A DNA stretch of 64,000 nt from Methanobacterium aggregans (GCF_017874455.1 NZ_JAGGLN010000002.1:310001-374000); one strand, 5' to 3'. Numbered from the stretch's first letter, positions 56,002-63,585 are shown. The notes: generated from the letters alone by a model not told the origin. Numbers and translations: made by a program.

Positions 56002-56017
56002 TATACTATATAGTATA
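56002..56017. promoter_or_regulatory. Perfect 16-bp palindromic operator
   Basis: TATACTATATAGTATA is a perfect inverted repeat 20 bases upstream of the regulator ATG. A TATA-like AATATTTATAT (minus strand, near 56030-56040) lies about 25 bases further upstream, so the palindrome would cover the transcription start. Confidence 0.7.
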
Positions 56018-56132
56018 AACTATTGGAGCATATAAATATTGTGCAAAAAGGGATTTAAAACTATTATTAGGGATTGAACTTGCTATTTCAGATGATCTAC
56101 ATCTTCGTACAGAAAGTTTTATAAAGGAAGAG

Positions 56133-56168
56133 TTATACTATACGTTATAGTTATACTATAAAGTATAG
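56133..56168. promoter_or_regulatory. Two tandem 18-bp operator-like units
   Basis: TTATACTATACGTTATAG (56133-56150) and TTATACTATAAAGTATAG (56151-56168) abut and match at 15 of 18 positions. The second contains a one-mismatch version of the 16-bp palindrome at 56002. A TATA-like TTTATAAA at about 56118-56125 would put the start of the DUF169 operon inside these units. Confidence 0.7.
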
Positions 56169-56209
56169 GTGAATGTGTACTTGAAAATTCATAACATGGA
56201 GGGCCAAAT

Positions 56210-56890
56210 ATGAACTACGAAGAAATGGTAAAAGAATTGAAAGAAGTTTTAGGACTTAAAGGAAGTCCTGTTGCAGTTAAACTAGTTAAAAATCCAGATG
56301 ATATACCACAATCTTGTGGTAAAATGCCTGAAAGAAGAAGGCACTGTGAATTTGTTCAGGATTCCAGACTCAAGGGAAGTGCAGTATATGCAACCAGTGC
56401 CGAGCATTTATGTAAAGGTGGTGCAGGTGTGATGGGAATTGGTAAACTCCCAAAAGTTGTTGCAGATGGCAGCACCTACCACAAGCTCGGTAACTTCAAA
56501 ACAGCTGAAGGAGCCCTTGAAACTGTTGAGGCCATTCCAAAAGTGGAAGATGAAAACTACGCATCGCTCTACGCACCACTGGAATCTGCAAAATTCGATC
56601 CAGATGTTGTGGTCCTTGTACTAACACCAAAACAGGCACTTCGTGTTAGTCAGGCCTATCTCCAGCTTAAAGGTGGAAGATTATCCTGTGATTACTCAGG
56701 AATACAGTCAGTTTGTGCAGATGCAGTTGTTGCAGTTAAGGAGAGGGGTGTGCCCAACATGACCCTTGGATGTAATGGTTCACGTAAATTTGCTGGGATA
56801 GCTGATGAAGAGGTTGTGATGGGAGTACCACCAGAGAACCTTGAGGACATTCTGGATGCCCTCAAAACATTCAAAGAAAAATGGGGATAG
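56210..56890 (+). CDS. DUF169 family protein
   Basis: The 226-residue protein belongs to DUF169. Six cysteines sit in conserved settings: PQSCGKMPERRRHCEF near residue 36, HLCKGG near 67, LSCDYSGIQSVCADA near 162 and TLGCNGSRKFAG near 186. The family is common in methanogens and anaerobes, often near sulfur- or metal-related genes, and its function is unknown. The cysteines suggest metal binding or thiol chemistry. GGAGGG precedes the ATG. The TusA-DsrE fusion follows four bases after the stop, so the two are surely co-transcribed from the operator-bearing promoter. Confidence 0.88.
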   Translation: MNYEEMVKELKEVLGLKGSPVAVKLVKNPDDIPQSCGKMPERRRHCEFVQDSRLKGSAVYATSAEHLCKGGAGVMGIGKLPKVVADGSTYHKLGNFKTAEGALETVEAIPKVEDENYASLYAPLESAKFDPDVVVLVLTPKQALRVSQAYLQLKGGRLSCDYSGIQSVCADAVVAVKERGVPNMTLGCNGSRKFAGIADEEVVMGVPPENLEDILDALKTFKEKWG

Positions 56891-56893
56891 ATC

Positions 56894-57727
56894 ATGCAAA
56901 GAGTCAAAATTCGGGGCATTAAAGCTCCAAATTCTGCAATACTTGCAGAGAACATTATAAAAAATGGTGCAGATGATGGGCTGATACTCACCCTAAGTCC
57001 AGGTTCAGAGAAGGGCCTGGAGGATGTTGCAACCAAGTACGGATTAAAAATGGAAGTTCAGAAACTTGAAGGAGAGGTAGTTGTTAGAATGACCGCTAAA
57101 GATGTTGAAACGTTGGATGTTACAGGGGAAACTTGTCCGGGACCCATAATAATTGTAGGAGATAAGCTAGATTCCATGGAAGTTGGTGAGCGCTTGAAGG
57201 TTAAAAGCAGCAAGGCCGAAACTATTGAGGATATTTCAGTTTCCATTCCAGGAATGGGTGGGAAGGTCGTTGCAGCTGGAGAAGAGAATAGTAAAAGATA
57301 TATATTAATTGAGAAGGTTCCAAAAACTGAATCTTTGACTGATAAAAGTTCAGTATCAATGAAAAGGGATAAAGTACTTGTTGTGCAGAGCAACGGTATA
57401 GGTAACGCTGAGAAGGCCTATGCAACTTTTATATTCTCAAAAGCAGCCCTCAGCATGGGAAAAGAGGTTACAGTTTTCCTGCTCATGGACGGGGTGAGCA
57501 TAGCCAAGGATGGAAATGCAAAAACAGTTAAACACCCTGCATTCAACAGGCTGGATGTTCTTATGAGGGAAGCTGTTGATGCTGGTGCGAAGGTATACGT
57601 TTGCGAGTTAAGCGCAGAGTTCAGGGGTATGAAACAGGAAGATCTTGTTGATGGTGCTAAACTTGCAGGGGCTGCAACCTACATAACCCTTCTAAGCGAC
57701 CCAACCTATGCAGTTGTGAATTTCTGA
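56894..57727 (+). CDS. TusA-TusA-DsrE fusion, putative sulfur-trafficking protein
   Basis: The 277-residue protein has three domains. Residues 1-70 form a TusA-like unit (RVKIRGIKAPNSAILAENII) in which the catalytic CPxP is replaced by APNS. Residues 74-142 form a second TusA unit with the active CPGP (GETCPGPIIIVGDKL, Cys81). Residues about 158-277 form a DsrE domain (KVLVVQSNGIGNAEKAY) with a Cys in VYVCELSAEFRGM near 237, the usual persulfide site. TusA and DsrE proteins pass persulfide sulfur between each other, so the fusion would be an intramolecular relay. The first TusA copy may be structural. It lies between DUF169 and a small membrane protein, all tightly spaced. Confidence 0.85.
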   Translation: MQRVKIRGIKAPNSAILAENIIKNGADDGLILTLSPGSEKGLEDVATKYGLKMEVQKLEGEVVVRMTAKDVETLDVTGETCPGPIIIVGDKLDSMEVGERLKVKSSKAETIEDISVSIPGMGGKVVAAGEENSKRYILIEKVPKTESLTDKSSVSMKRDKVLVVQSNGIGNAEKAYATFIFSKAALSMGKEVTVFLLMDGVSIAKDGNAKTVKHPAFNRLDVLMREAVDAGAKVYVCELSAEFRGMKQEDLVDGAKLAGAATYITLLSDPTYAVVNF

Positions 57728-57738
57728 GGTGATTTAAA

Positions 57739-58065
57739 ATGGAATTTAGTTATCAAATATTAATACTTTCAATACTCATGAGTGGAATGGTCACAGGATT
57801 TATAACCTTCAGGATGCATGGCATGCGCCTTGCACCCCACTTTATAGCAATCATACTTGCATTCATAGCAACACTTACAGGACTGGTGACAGGGAACATC
57901 TGGGTTTTATATGCAACAGTTTTACTTCAGTTTGCTGCAGTTATAACTGCCTTCACCCAAACCTGGGCAGTTTTGAAGTACAACTTCCAGACAGCACCAT
58001 CTTACGCACCACATCTGGCACTTATGGCCTTGATTCCAGTACTGACAATTGCATCAGTACTTTAA
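57739..58065 (+). CDS. Small four-helix membrane protein
   Basis: The 108-residue protein has four predicted membrane helices (about 5-25, 33-52, 55-78 and 90-108) and no recognised domain. Charged residues are limited to short loops such as FRMHGMRLAPH and KYNFQTAPSYAPH. Two His and one Arg lie in the first cytoplasmic loop. GAGGTGAT precedes the ATG, 11 bases after the TusA-DsrE stop, so it is the third gene of the operon. It could be an anchor or an exchange component for a sulfur carrier, but this rests on position only. Confidence 0.75.
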   Translation: MEFSYQILILSILMSGMVTGFITFRMHGMRLAPHFIAIILAFIATLTGLVTGNIWVLYATVLLQFAAVITAFTQTWAVLKYNFQTAPSYAPHLALMALIPVLTIASVL

Positions 58066-58196
58066 TTCTTTATTTTTTAGAATAAATGAATATTAAATCA
58101 ATGAAGCAAAAAAAACTTGAAATCATGACTTTTTTTAATTTAAGGTGTTTAAAAAGTAGATATACGCCTCGATCAAAATCTTTTTTTACTTAGATT

Positions 58197-58228
58197 TTTG
58201 AACTTAATTTGAACTTATTTTGAACTTA
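58197..58228 (+). repeat. Three direct repeats TTTGAACTTA at 11-bp spacing
   Basis: Perfect copies of TTTGAACTTA start at 58197, 58208 and 58219, exactly one DNA turn apart. The arrangement suits cooperative binding of a regulator to one face. It lies about 220 bases before the transporter start. Confidence 0.65.
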
Positions 58229-58339
58229 ATAAAACGTAAAAATTATTATTTATCTAAAACAAAATAATTACTGATAATAAACACCTTTTCAATGAAAAGA
58301 ATGGAACTCCTTTATAAATATCCATAATTGATTGATCTA

Positions 58340-58353
58340 AATGATTAATCATT
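58340..58353. promoter_or_regulatory. 14-bp palindrome beside transporter promoter
   Basis: AATGATTAATCATT is a perfect palindrome that runs straight into a TATA-like ATTATAAAAT. It would sit at the BRE/TATA region of the SLC13 promoter, so a bound protein would block TBP/TFB. Confidence 0.6.
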
Positions 58354-58447
58354 ATAAAATATGTTTATATGTTACTAATTCATTAGGTTATCTGTTTGTA
58401 AAAGTCAAGGAGGCTTGAAACGAACATTTACTTGGGAGGGATTGAAA

Positions 58448-59824
58448 ATGAATTTTAACAAGAAAGTTATTGGTTTTATTTTAGCCATTGTAGCTTTTAT
58501 AGCTGTTATGTTGGTTCCTATTCATGGATTAAGTTATCCAGGGCATGCCGCACTTGCTCTTTTGGTTTTTGCTATAATCATGTGGGGTACTGAGCCCGTT
58601 GATTTGCCAGTTACCTCTATTATGATACTGTTTTTATTACCTTTGCTGGGTATTGAGAGTTTTACCAATGCTGCAATAGGTTTTGCTAATCCAATTATCT
58701 TCCTGATGATTGGTGGATTTATTCTGGCTGAGGCCATACGTAAAAGTGGATTGGCTAAGCGTTTCACTTATTTTTTACTGTCAAAACTGGGTACAAGTCC
58801 CAGTATGAGTATTTTTGCAGCAGTATTCTCAACTGGACTTTTATCTGCATGGATTGAGAATGTTGTGGCATTTGCAATGCTACTGCCCATCATCAAGGAA
58901 ATCATACCTCTCATGGGTGTGAAAGACGCTGAGAAGGGAAACAGTAACTTTGCAAAGGCCATGGTACTTGGTGCTTCGTACGGTTCACTTGCTGGTGGAT
59001 TTGGAACTGAGATTGGTACTGCACCCAACCTTATGGCAGCTGCATACACACACCTACCCTTTGCAAACTGGATGGTCTTCGGATTCCCACTGGCAATAGC
59101 AATGCTATTCATCATCTGGAAAGTTTTACAGTGGGTGTTCCCACCGGAGGTTAAGGGAATAGTCGGTGGAAAGGAAACTCTCCTAAACACCCTCAGCACA
59201 CTGGGATCCATCACTAGAACTGAGAAAATAACCGCTGCTATACTCTTCTTCACCATACTTCTGTGGGTTACGACTGGAATAACCGGACTTGACAGTTACT
59301 CTGTGGCACTCATTGGTGCTGCACTCTACTTCATAACTGGCGTTGTAGACTGGAAGGATGCTCAGAAGAACATAGACTGGGGACTCATCATCTTCTTCGG
59401 AGGTGCACTGGCACTTGGAGCTGCACTCCTAAACACGGGAGCAGCAAATTTCCTTATAAACAACCTCATAGGACTTATGGGAAGTGACCCCTCCACAATG
59501 GTAATAATGATACTATTAATGGTCATAGCTGTGATATTCACACAGGTCATGTCCAACATAGCACTCTCAGCTATCCTTATTCCAATAGCTGTTACCTTAT
59601 CATCCACTCAGGGCCTTCCTGTTGGAACCTACGCAGTTCCTGTTGCAATTGCATGTTCACTGTCCTTCATGTTCCCAATGGCAGATCCAACGGTGGCAAT
59701 GGCATATGGAACAGGTTACGTGAAAATAAAAGAGATCCTGAAGGCAGGAATACCAATGGTCATCATAGGAATCATACTAACCATAATAATCCTGCTGACC
59801 ATAGCTAAACCATTCCTAGGATAA
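58448..59824 (+). CDS. SLC13/DASS-family anion symporter
   Basis: From ATG 58448, with GGGAGGGATT upstream, the product has 458 residues and about eleven membrane helices. The motif DLPVTSIMILFLLPLLGI near residue 48, the first SNT-type hairpin ESFTNAAIGFANPIIFLMIGG and GAANFLINNLIGLMGSD near 340 match the divalent anion:sodium symporter group (sulfate, dicarboxylates, phosphate). FGTEIGTAPNLMA near 190 carries an ion-site loop. The substrate cannot be read from sequence. A UspA gene follows 126 bases downstream, a frequent pairing with transporters. The neighbouring sulfur operon makes sulfate-like import possible. Confidence 0.88.
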   Translation: MNFNKKVIGFILAIVAFIAVMLVPIHGLSYPGHAALALLVFAIIMWGTEPVDLPVTSIMILFLLPLLGIESFTNAAIGFANPIIFLMIGGFILAEAIRKSGLAKRFTYFLLSKLGTSPSMSIFAAVFSTGLLSAWIENVVAFAMLLPIIKEIIPLMGVKDAEKGNSNFAKAMVLGASYGSLAGGFGTEIGTAPNLMAAAYTHLPFANWMVFGFPLAIAMLFIIWKVLQWVFPPEVKGIVGGKETLLNTLSTLGSITRTEKITAAILFFTILLWVTTGITGLDSYSVALIGAALYFITGVVDWKDAQKNIDWGLIIFFGGALALGAALLNTGAANFLINNLIGLMGSDPSTMVIMILLMVIAVIFTQVMSNIALSAILIPIAVTLSSTQGLPVGTYAVPVAIACSLSFMFPMADPTVAMAYGTGYVKIKEILKAGIPMVIIGIILTIIILLTIAKPFLG

Positions 59825-59949
59825 TGTGATTGAGTTATTTACAGATATAAAATTCTGTAAATTTTTTATTATTTTTAGGACATTCCACAAATATTAAGAA
59901 TTTCTGAAGAACCTGATTATGAAACCTGAAATTTTGGAGGTTTGAAGTT

Positions 59950-60395
59950 ATGTTTAAAAAAATATTGTTACCTACAGATGGTTCAGAAGCATCTGAAAAA
60001 GCAGGTCAATATGCTATTTCAACTGCAAATTCAGATGGTGCAGATATAATTATTCTAAATGTGATTGACACCAATTACTTGAAATCGTTATCACAAATGA
60101 TTTAAAAGAAAAATTGGATGAAGAATTACGTGAAGCAGGAAAAAAATCTGTTGAAAAATTTAAAAAGAAAATTGAAGATGAACAGTGTGCTGGTAACTGT
60201 AAGAACATTAAAATGATAACTATGATCAAACATGGTCAACCTGCAGATGTTATCCTAAAAACAGCAAGTCAAGAAGGTGTAGATAAGATAGTAATTGGAA
60301 AATCTGGTAAACAAGGCTTGGAAAGATTCTTATTGGGCAGCACAACAGAGAGAGTGGTTAGAGGGACAAAGGTTCCAGTTACCATTGTAGTTTGA
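59950..60395 (+). pseudogene. Universal stress protein UspA, frameshifted
   Basis: An ATG at 59950 behind GGAGG opens a UspA N-terminus (MFKKILLPTDGSEASEKAGQ, with ILNVIDTNYLK) but stops at 60103. The frame -1 to it continues in sense as NDLKEKLDEELREAGKKSVE and reaches the family C-terminus VIGKSGKQGLERFLLGSTTE with the ATP-binding GxxGx9GS pattern. Restoring one A in the run at 60094-60099 (CAAATGAT to CAAAATGAT) would rejoin the frames. The intact product would be about 148 residues. This is either a recent pseudogene or a sequencing error. It lies behind the SLC13 transporter. Confidence 0.8.
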
Positions 60396-60482
60396 GTATT
60401 TTCTTTATTTTTTCTGACATTTAAACTATTTTTTCTTTTAAATCATTAATTTAACCTTTTTATAATTAAATGTGCCTTAGTT

Positions 60483-62264
60483 TTAAATTTTAAGGTTGAT
60501 ATCTCTCCAGTAAATAGAAATACCATCCAGTGAGGGATAAACACTGAAACCAAACCAGTTTCCAGTTCCATTTATGTCATTGGCTTCAAAGTACTTGGTT
60601 TCCTGTTCATCCATTGCCCTGCGGAAGGTTGTTTCATAGTTGGTTCCTAAAAGTTCAGGGAATCTTTCCCAGATGTTTTCTCCAACGAGATCCTCAGGTT
60701 CAGCACTGAAGTACTCCCCAGCAGCTTGATTGACGTAAATAAAATTCCAGTAGGAATTCAAAGCAAAAAATCCATCCTGGATGCTATCTAAAATCTTTTT
60801 TATTTGATTTTGAGCATTAGCAAGTTTTTCTTCAGCCTGCTTACGTTCAGTATCATTGAAAATATAACCCTTAACCTGAATCAGTTCACCCAAATCATCA
60901 AAAATACCTACAACATTGGCAACGACGTGTATCCTCAAACCATCGGATCGCCTCTGCCAGCTTTGAAAACCCTTGATGTTACCCTCCCTCTTGAGACGCG
61001 TAACCATGTAAGGCCAGTCAAAGGAGTTGGACTGTGAAATATTCCATTGAAGTGCAGTTTTATAATCATCAAATCCGTAGATTTCAGCAAATGCGGGGTT
61101 ACATTCTAAAATTTCCCCATTAGGTGCTGCAATAAAATCCCCAGTCAAATCCTCCTCAAATAGACGATGATACTTCTCCTCACTACGTTTAAGAGATTCT
61201 TCAGCCTTTTTACGCTCAGTATCATCAAAAATATAACCCTTAACCTGAACAAGCCCACCCAAATCATCAAAAATGCCCACAAGGTTACTGACAACGTGAA
61301 TCTCCTTCCCATCAGGACGTCTGTGCCATCTCTGATGATCCTGGATTTTACCTTCATCCTTAAGACTGGAGATTAAATTGACCCAATCATCAGGGTCAAA
61401 TTGTGAAATATCTGACTTAAGAGATTTTTCACGGTTATCGAATCCATATATTTCAGCAAAAGCAGGGTTACAGTCAAGCACCCTACCATCCAAAGTTGCA
61501 ATAAAATCCCCAGTCAAATCCTCCTCAAATAGACGATGATACTTCTCCTCACTACGTTTAAGAGATTCTTCAGCCTTTTTACGCTCAGTATCATCAAAAA
61601 TATAACCCTTAACCTGAACAAGCCCACCCAAATCATCAAAAATGCCCACAAGGTTACTGACAACGTGAATCTCCTTCCCATCAGGACGTCTGTGTGTTGA
61701 CTGGTGGCCATGGACTTTATGTTCCAGTTTAAGGCGTTTTATTAAGGTTTCCCAATCATAGGGGTTGAAATTCGATATGTCTGATTGAACAGCCAATTCA
61801 CGGTTATCAAAGCCGTAAATATCCGCAAATGCAGGGTTACACTCAATAACCTTACCCTCCATCGTTGCAATAAAATCCCCAGTCAAATCCTCCTCAAACC
61901 AGCGCCTGTACCTCTCATTTTCTTTAATGAATTCTGCAGAGGTACTCCCTGTGACCTCCTGAATCTGCACTAAAAACCCGGAATCAAGCACGGAAATGTT
62001 CCAATCAATTAAAAGCTCACCAGACTTTGTTGTGATGGCTTTGGTTTCAATATTCTCAAAATCCAAGGGAGCTTGAAACCTAGTTGATCCTTCTTCAAGC
62101 AATGTTTCCTTTTTTTGAGCCATGAATGCAGTGTCAAAGATATCAATGTCTGAAGCATCTTCAGGAATTCCAGTTATCTTTAATGCAGATTGATTGGCAT
62201 CCACCAATTTACCATCCACATCACAGAGAAGAAGGCCTATGGGAGATTTCTCGAATATCTCCAT
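60483..62264 (-). CDS. Multi-PAS sensor protein without output domain
   Basis: The 593-residue protein consists only of PAS-type units. One N-terminal PAS (about 1-105, EIFEKSPIGLLLCDVDGKLV) comes first. Three tandem units of about 123 residues each begin EEDLTGDFIA (near residues 123, 246 and 369) and contain CNPAF and HVVSNLVGIFDD or its variant. A C-terminal PAS4 unit (ILDSIQDGFFALNSYWNFIY, from about 490) is last. Short ERKKAEESLKRSEEKY helices connect them. There is no histidine kinase, GGDEF or HTH domain. The protein probably senses a ligand or redox state and signals by protein contact. The second and third units share 198 identical bases. No ribosome binding site is seen. Confidence 0.85.
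   Translation of the reverse strand: MEIFEKSPIGLLLCDVDGKLVDANQSALKITGIPEDASDIDIFDTAFMAQKKETLLEEGSTRFQAPLDFENIETKAITTKSGELLIDWNISVLDSGFLVQIQEVTGSTSAEFIKENERYRRWFEEDLTGDFIATMEGKVIECNPAFADIYGFDNRELAVQSDISNFNPYDWETLIKRLKLEHKVHGHQSTHRRPDGKEIHVVSNLVGIFDDLGGLVQVKGYIFDDTERKKAEESLKRSEEKYHRLFEEDLTGDFIATLDGRVLDCNPAFAEIYGFDNREKSLKSDISQFDPDDWVNLISSLKDEGKIQDHQRWHRRPDGKEIHVVSNLVGIFDDLGGLVQVKGYIFDDTERKKAEESLKRSEEKYHRLFEEDLTGDFIAAPNGEILECNPAFAEIYGFDDYKTALQWNISQSNSFDWPYMVTRLKREGNIKGFQSWQRRSDGLRIHVVANVVGIFDDLGELIQVKGYIFNDTERKQAEEKLANAQNQIKKILDSIQDGFFALNSYWNFIYVNQAAGEYFSAEPEDLVGENIWERFPELLGTNYETTFRRAMDEQETKYFEANDINGTGNWFGFSVYPSLDGISIYWRDINLKI
61128..61325 (-). repeat. 198-bp intragenic PAS repeat, copy 1
   Basis: This is identical by eye to 61497-61694, an offset of 369 bases (123 codons, in frame). 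It covers the end of one PAS unit, the linker helix and the start of the next. A third, partial copy begins near 61866. Confidence 0.88.
61497..61694 (-). repeat. 198-bp intragenic PAS repeat, copy 2
   Basis: This is the partner of 61128-61325. Exact identity at DNA level, including third codon positions, indicates recent duplication or conversion. Confidence 0.88.
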
Positions 62265-62526
62265 TAAATTAATGTGATTGCTTTTAAAACCTATTCCCCC
62301 TTGATACTATCAGTTTTTATGGTGTTTTCAGTTCCTGACTTTTTAGATATTAAATGGGTGGAGGATGATTATATAAGTTGAGGTGGTTCAAGAGCTGTTT
62401 AAAAAAATTTAAAACTGGATTTAATTCCATACTTTTTTGATAAATTTTATATATGGTTTCTATTTAACAGTTAAAGAGATAATTAATTATTAATATGATA
62501 TATGTTAGTTTAGGAGGAGAAAAAAT
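62265..62526. other. Divergent intergenic region
   Basis: This AT-rich gap between the PAS protein and a small membrane protein contains TTTATATATGG near 62447-62457, a TATA-like element about 70 bases before the small gene. It is followed by GGAGGAG directly before the ATG. No other gene is visible. Confidence 0.45.
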
Positions 62527-62688
62527 ATGGAAGATAAACATATGGACATGTTGATCTATGTTATGGGTTTTTTAGGATTGATAGTACTTCTTGGAGGAGT
62601 ATTCAAGCTTTACACATTTAAATACGGTTTATTTGCTGCTATAATAATATGGTTCATATCTGGAGCAGCTAAGAGATACTACAGTTAA
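62527..62688 (+). CDS. Small two-helix membrane protein (53 aa)
   Basis: This 53-codon frame opens with ATG 62527 directly behind an excellent GGAGGAG, and a TATA-like TTTATATATGG lies about 75 bases upstream. The product starts MEDKHMDMLIYVMGFLGLIV and has two membrane helices (about 8-26 and 33-48) joined by FKLYTFKYG. It ends AAKRYYS. There is no known domain. The strong ribosome binding site and clear promoter make it a real gene. It is the first of a run of small membrane proteins to the window end. Confidence 0.75.
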   Translation: MEDKHMDMLIYVMGFLGLIVLLGGVFKLYTFKYGLFAAIIIWFISGAAKRYYS

Positions 62689-62868
62689 ACACATGTCATT
62701 TTATTTTTAAATATTTTTTTATGAAGATTTAAAAAGATTTATAAGTTTTTTAGCTGTTTTTAGAGGGCAATGAATGTTCAATTTCCAATTATAGATTATT
62801 CCGTGCATTTGCACATCAAAAATTCACAATATTTAAATAATATGATAATTTATTACATACATGATGTT

Positions 62869-63255
62869 ATGAAGAGAGGATATCGGGTATGCAAGGACTG
62901 TGGTGGACGTTACGATCTCCAGCCTGGAGAATTGCCTGGAGAATTGCCTGGAGAATTTGAAAGCCGCAGTTGTGGGGGAAAACTGGAGTATTATGATAAT
63001 AACGGGCATAAAAGAGGATGCATGCCTGTGTATCCCAACGCTAATAGATCAAAAGAAAGAAGCCCCTTACTCAAAATTTTAATTTTCTTTGTGGTTGTCT
63101 ACGCAGTGTTCCATGTTTTCGGTGGTGTGGTAATAAGTGTTATAGGAGCAACAACTGAAGTAGGGAGCCCTGGAGCCACCTATGTATTTGTTCTTTTCAT
63201 GGTGATTGCCATTGCAGTTATCTTAGTTCTGTTATGGATTTTATTTAAGAAATGA
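62869..63255 (+). CDS. Zinc-ribbon membrane protein with GELP repeat
   Basis: I start at ATG 62869 (MKRGYRVCKDCGGRYDL); the frame is open 33 codons further up without family-like sequence. The 128-residue product has an N-terminal zinc ribbon (CKDCGG, then a Cys in SRSCGGK). Three GE-LP/FE units (PGELPGELPGEF) follow, encoded by a 12-base repeat. A polar linker with PVYPNANRSKERSP comes next, and then two C-terminal membrane helices (about 64-88 and 98-125). The ribbon resembles the 31-residue start of the next, frameshifted gene, so they are paralogues. Both may be membrane-anchored metal-binding proteins of unknown role. Confidence 0.7.
   Translation: MKRGYRVCKDCGGRYDLQPGELPGELPGEFESRSCGGKLEYYDNNGHKRGCMPVYPNANRSKERSPLLKILIFFVVVYAVFHVFGGVVISVIGATTEVGSPGATYVFVLFMVIAIAVILVLLWILFKK
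62923..62958 (+). repeat. Three 12-bp tandem repeats in zinc-ribbon gene
   Basis: CCTGGAGAATTG occurs three times in tandem (62923-62934, 62935-62946, 62947-62958), with the last copy ending in T. It encodes the PGEL units. Copy number could vary by slippage, always in frame. Confidence 0.9.
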
Positions 63256-63307
63256 TTATTGGATGGGATTAACTAGGATTTATTAAAACTAATTGGAGAA
63301 TGGGAAT

Positions 63308-63585
63308 ATGCGTTATTTGAAATGCAAAGAATGCGGTGGAATTTACGAGCTTCAGGAAGGAGAATCCCCTGAGGATTTTGATGTTTGCCACTGTGGGGGG
63401 AAATAGAGTACCATCTTTCACGTGATGAACTGAATGAGAGATCTGAGTATGTTCCATCTGATGAGGAAATAGCCTGGAGAGAGTCTTCCAACAGAAACCT
63501 GTTAATCATACTCATTATTGCAGGTACCGTTATATTCCTAATACCAATGGTCATTGCACTCCTGATATATAGCGCCTATTTTTAG
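63308..63585 (+). pseudogene. Paralogous zinc-ribbon membrane protein, frameshifted
   Basis: An ATG at 63308 behind GGAG opens MRYLKCKECGGIYELQEGE...CHCGGK and stops at 63404. Another frame continues in sense as IEYHLSRDELNERSEY and ends in one membrane helix (LLIILIIAGTVIFLIPMVIALL) at 63585. The match to the previous gene (CGGKLEYY) shows that CGGK-IEYH is the intact order. One extra base in the G6A3 run at 63395-63403 would rejoin the frames. The intact product would be about 92 residues. Pseudogene or sequencing error cannot be decided. Confidence 0.75.

Larger units (their letters stand above)
58066..58447. other. Intergenic region upstream of SLC13 transporter
   Basis: These 382 AT-rich bases contain T-runs near 58131-58140 and 58180-58188, which may end the preceding operon. 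They also carry the 11-bp-spaced repeats and the palindrome listed separately. No further gene is visible. Confidence 0.5.

Noticed and set aside
58087..58194. 35-codon frame MNIKSMKQ... after the four-helix membrane gene
   Set aside because: It has no ribosome binding site and a low-complexity Lys/Ser/Phe composition from AT-rich DNA.
58768..59256. 162-codon minus-strand frame inside the SLC13 gene
   Set aside because: It is antisense to a clear transporter gene and has no promoter or ribosome binding site.
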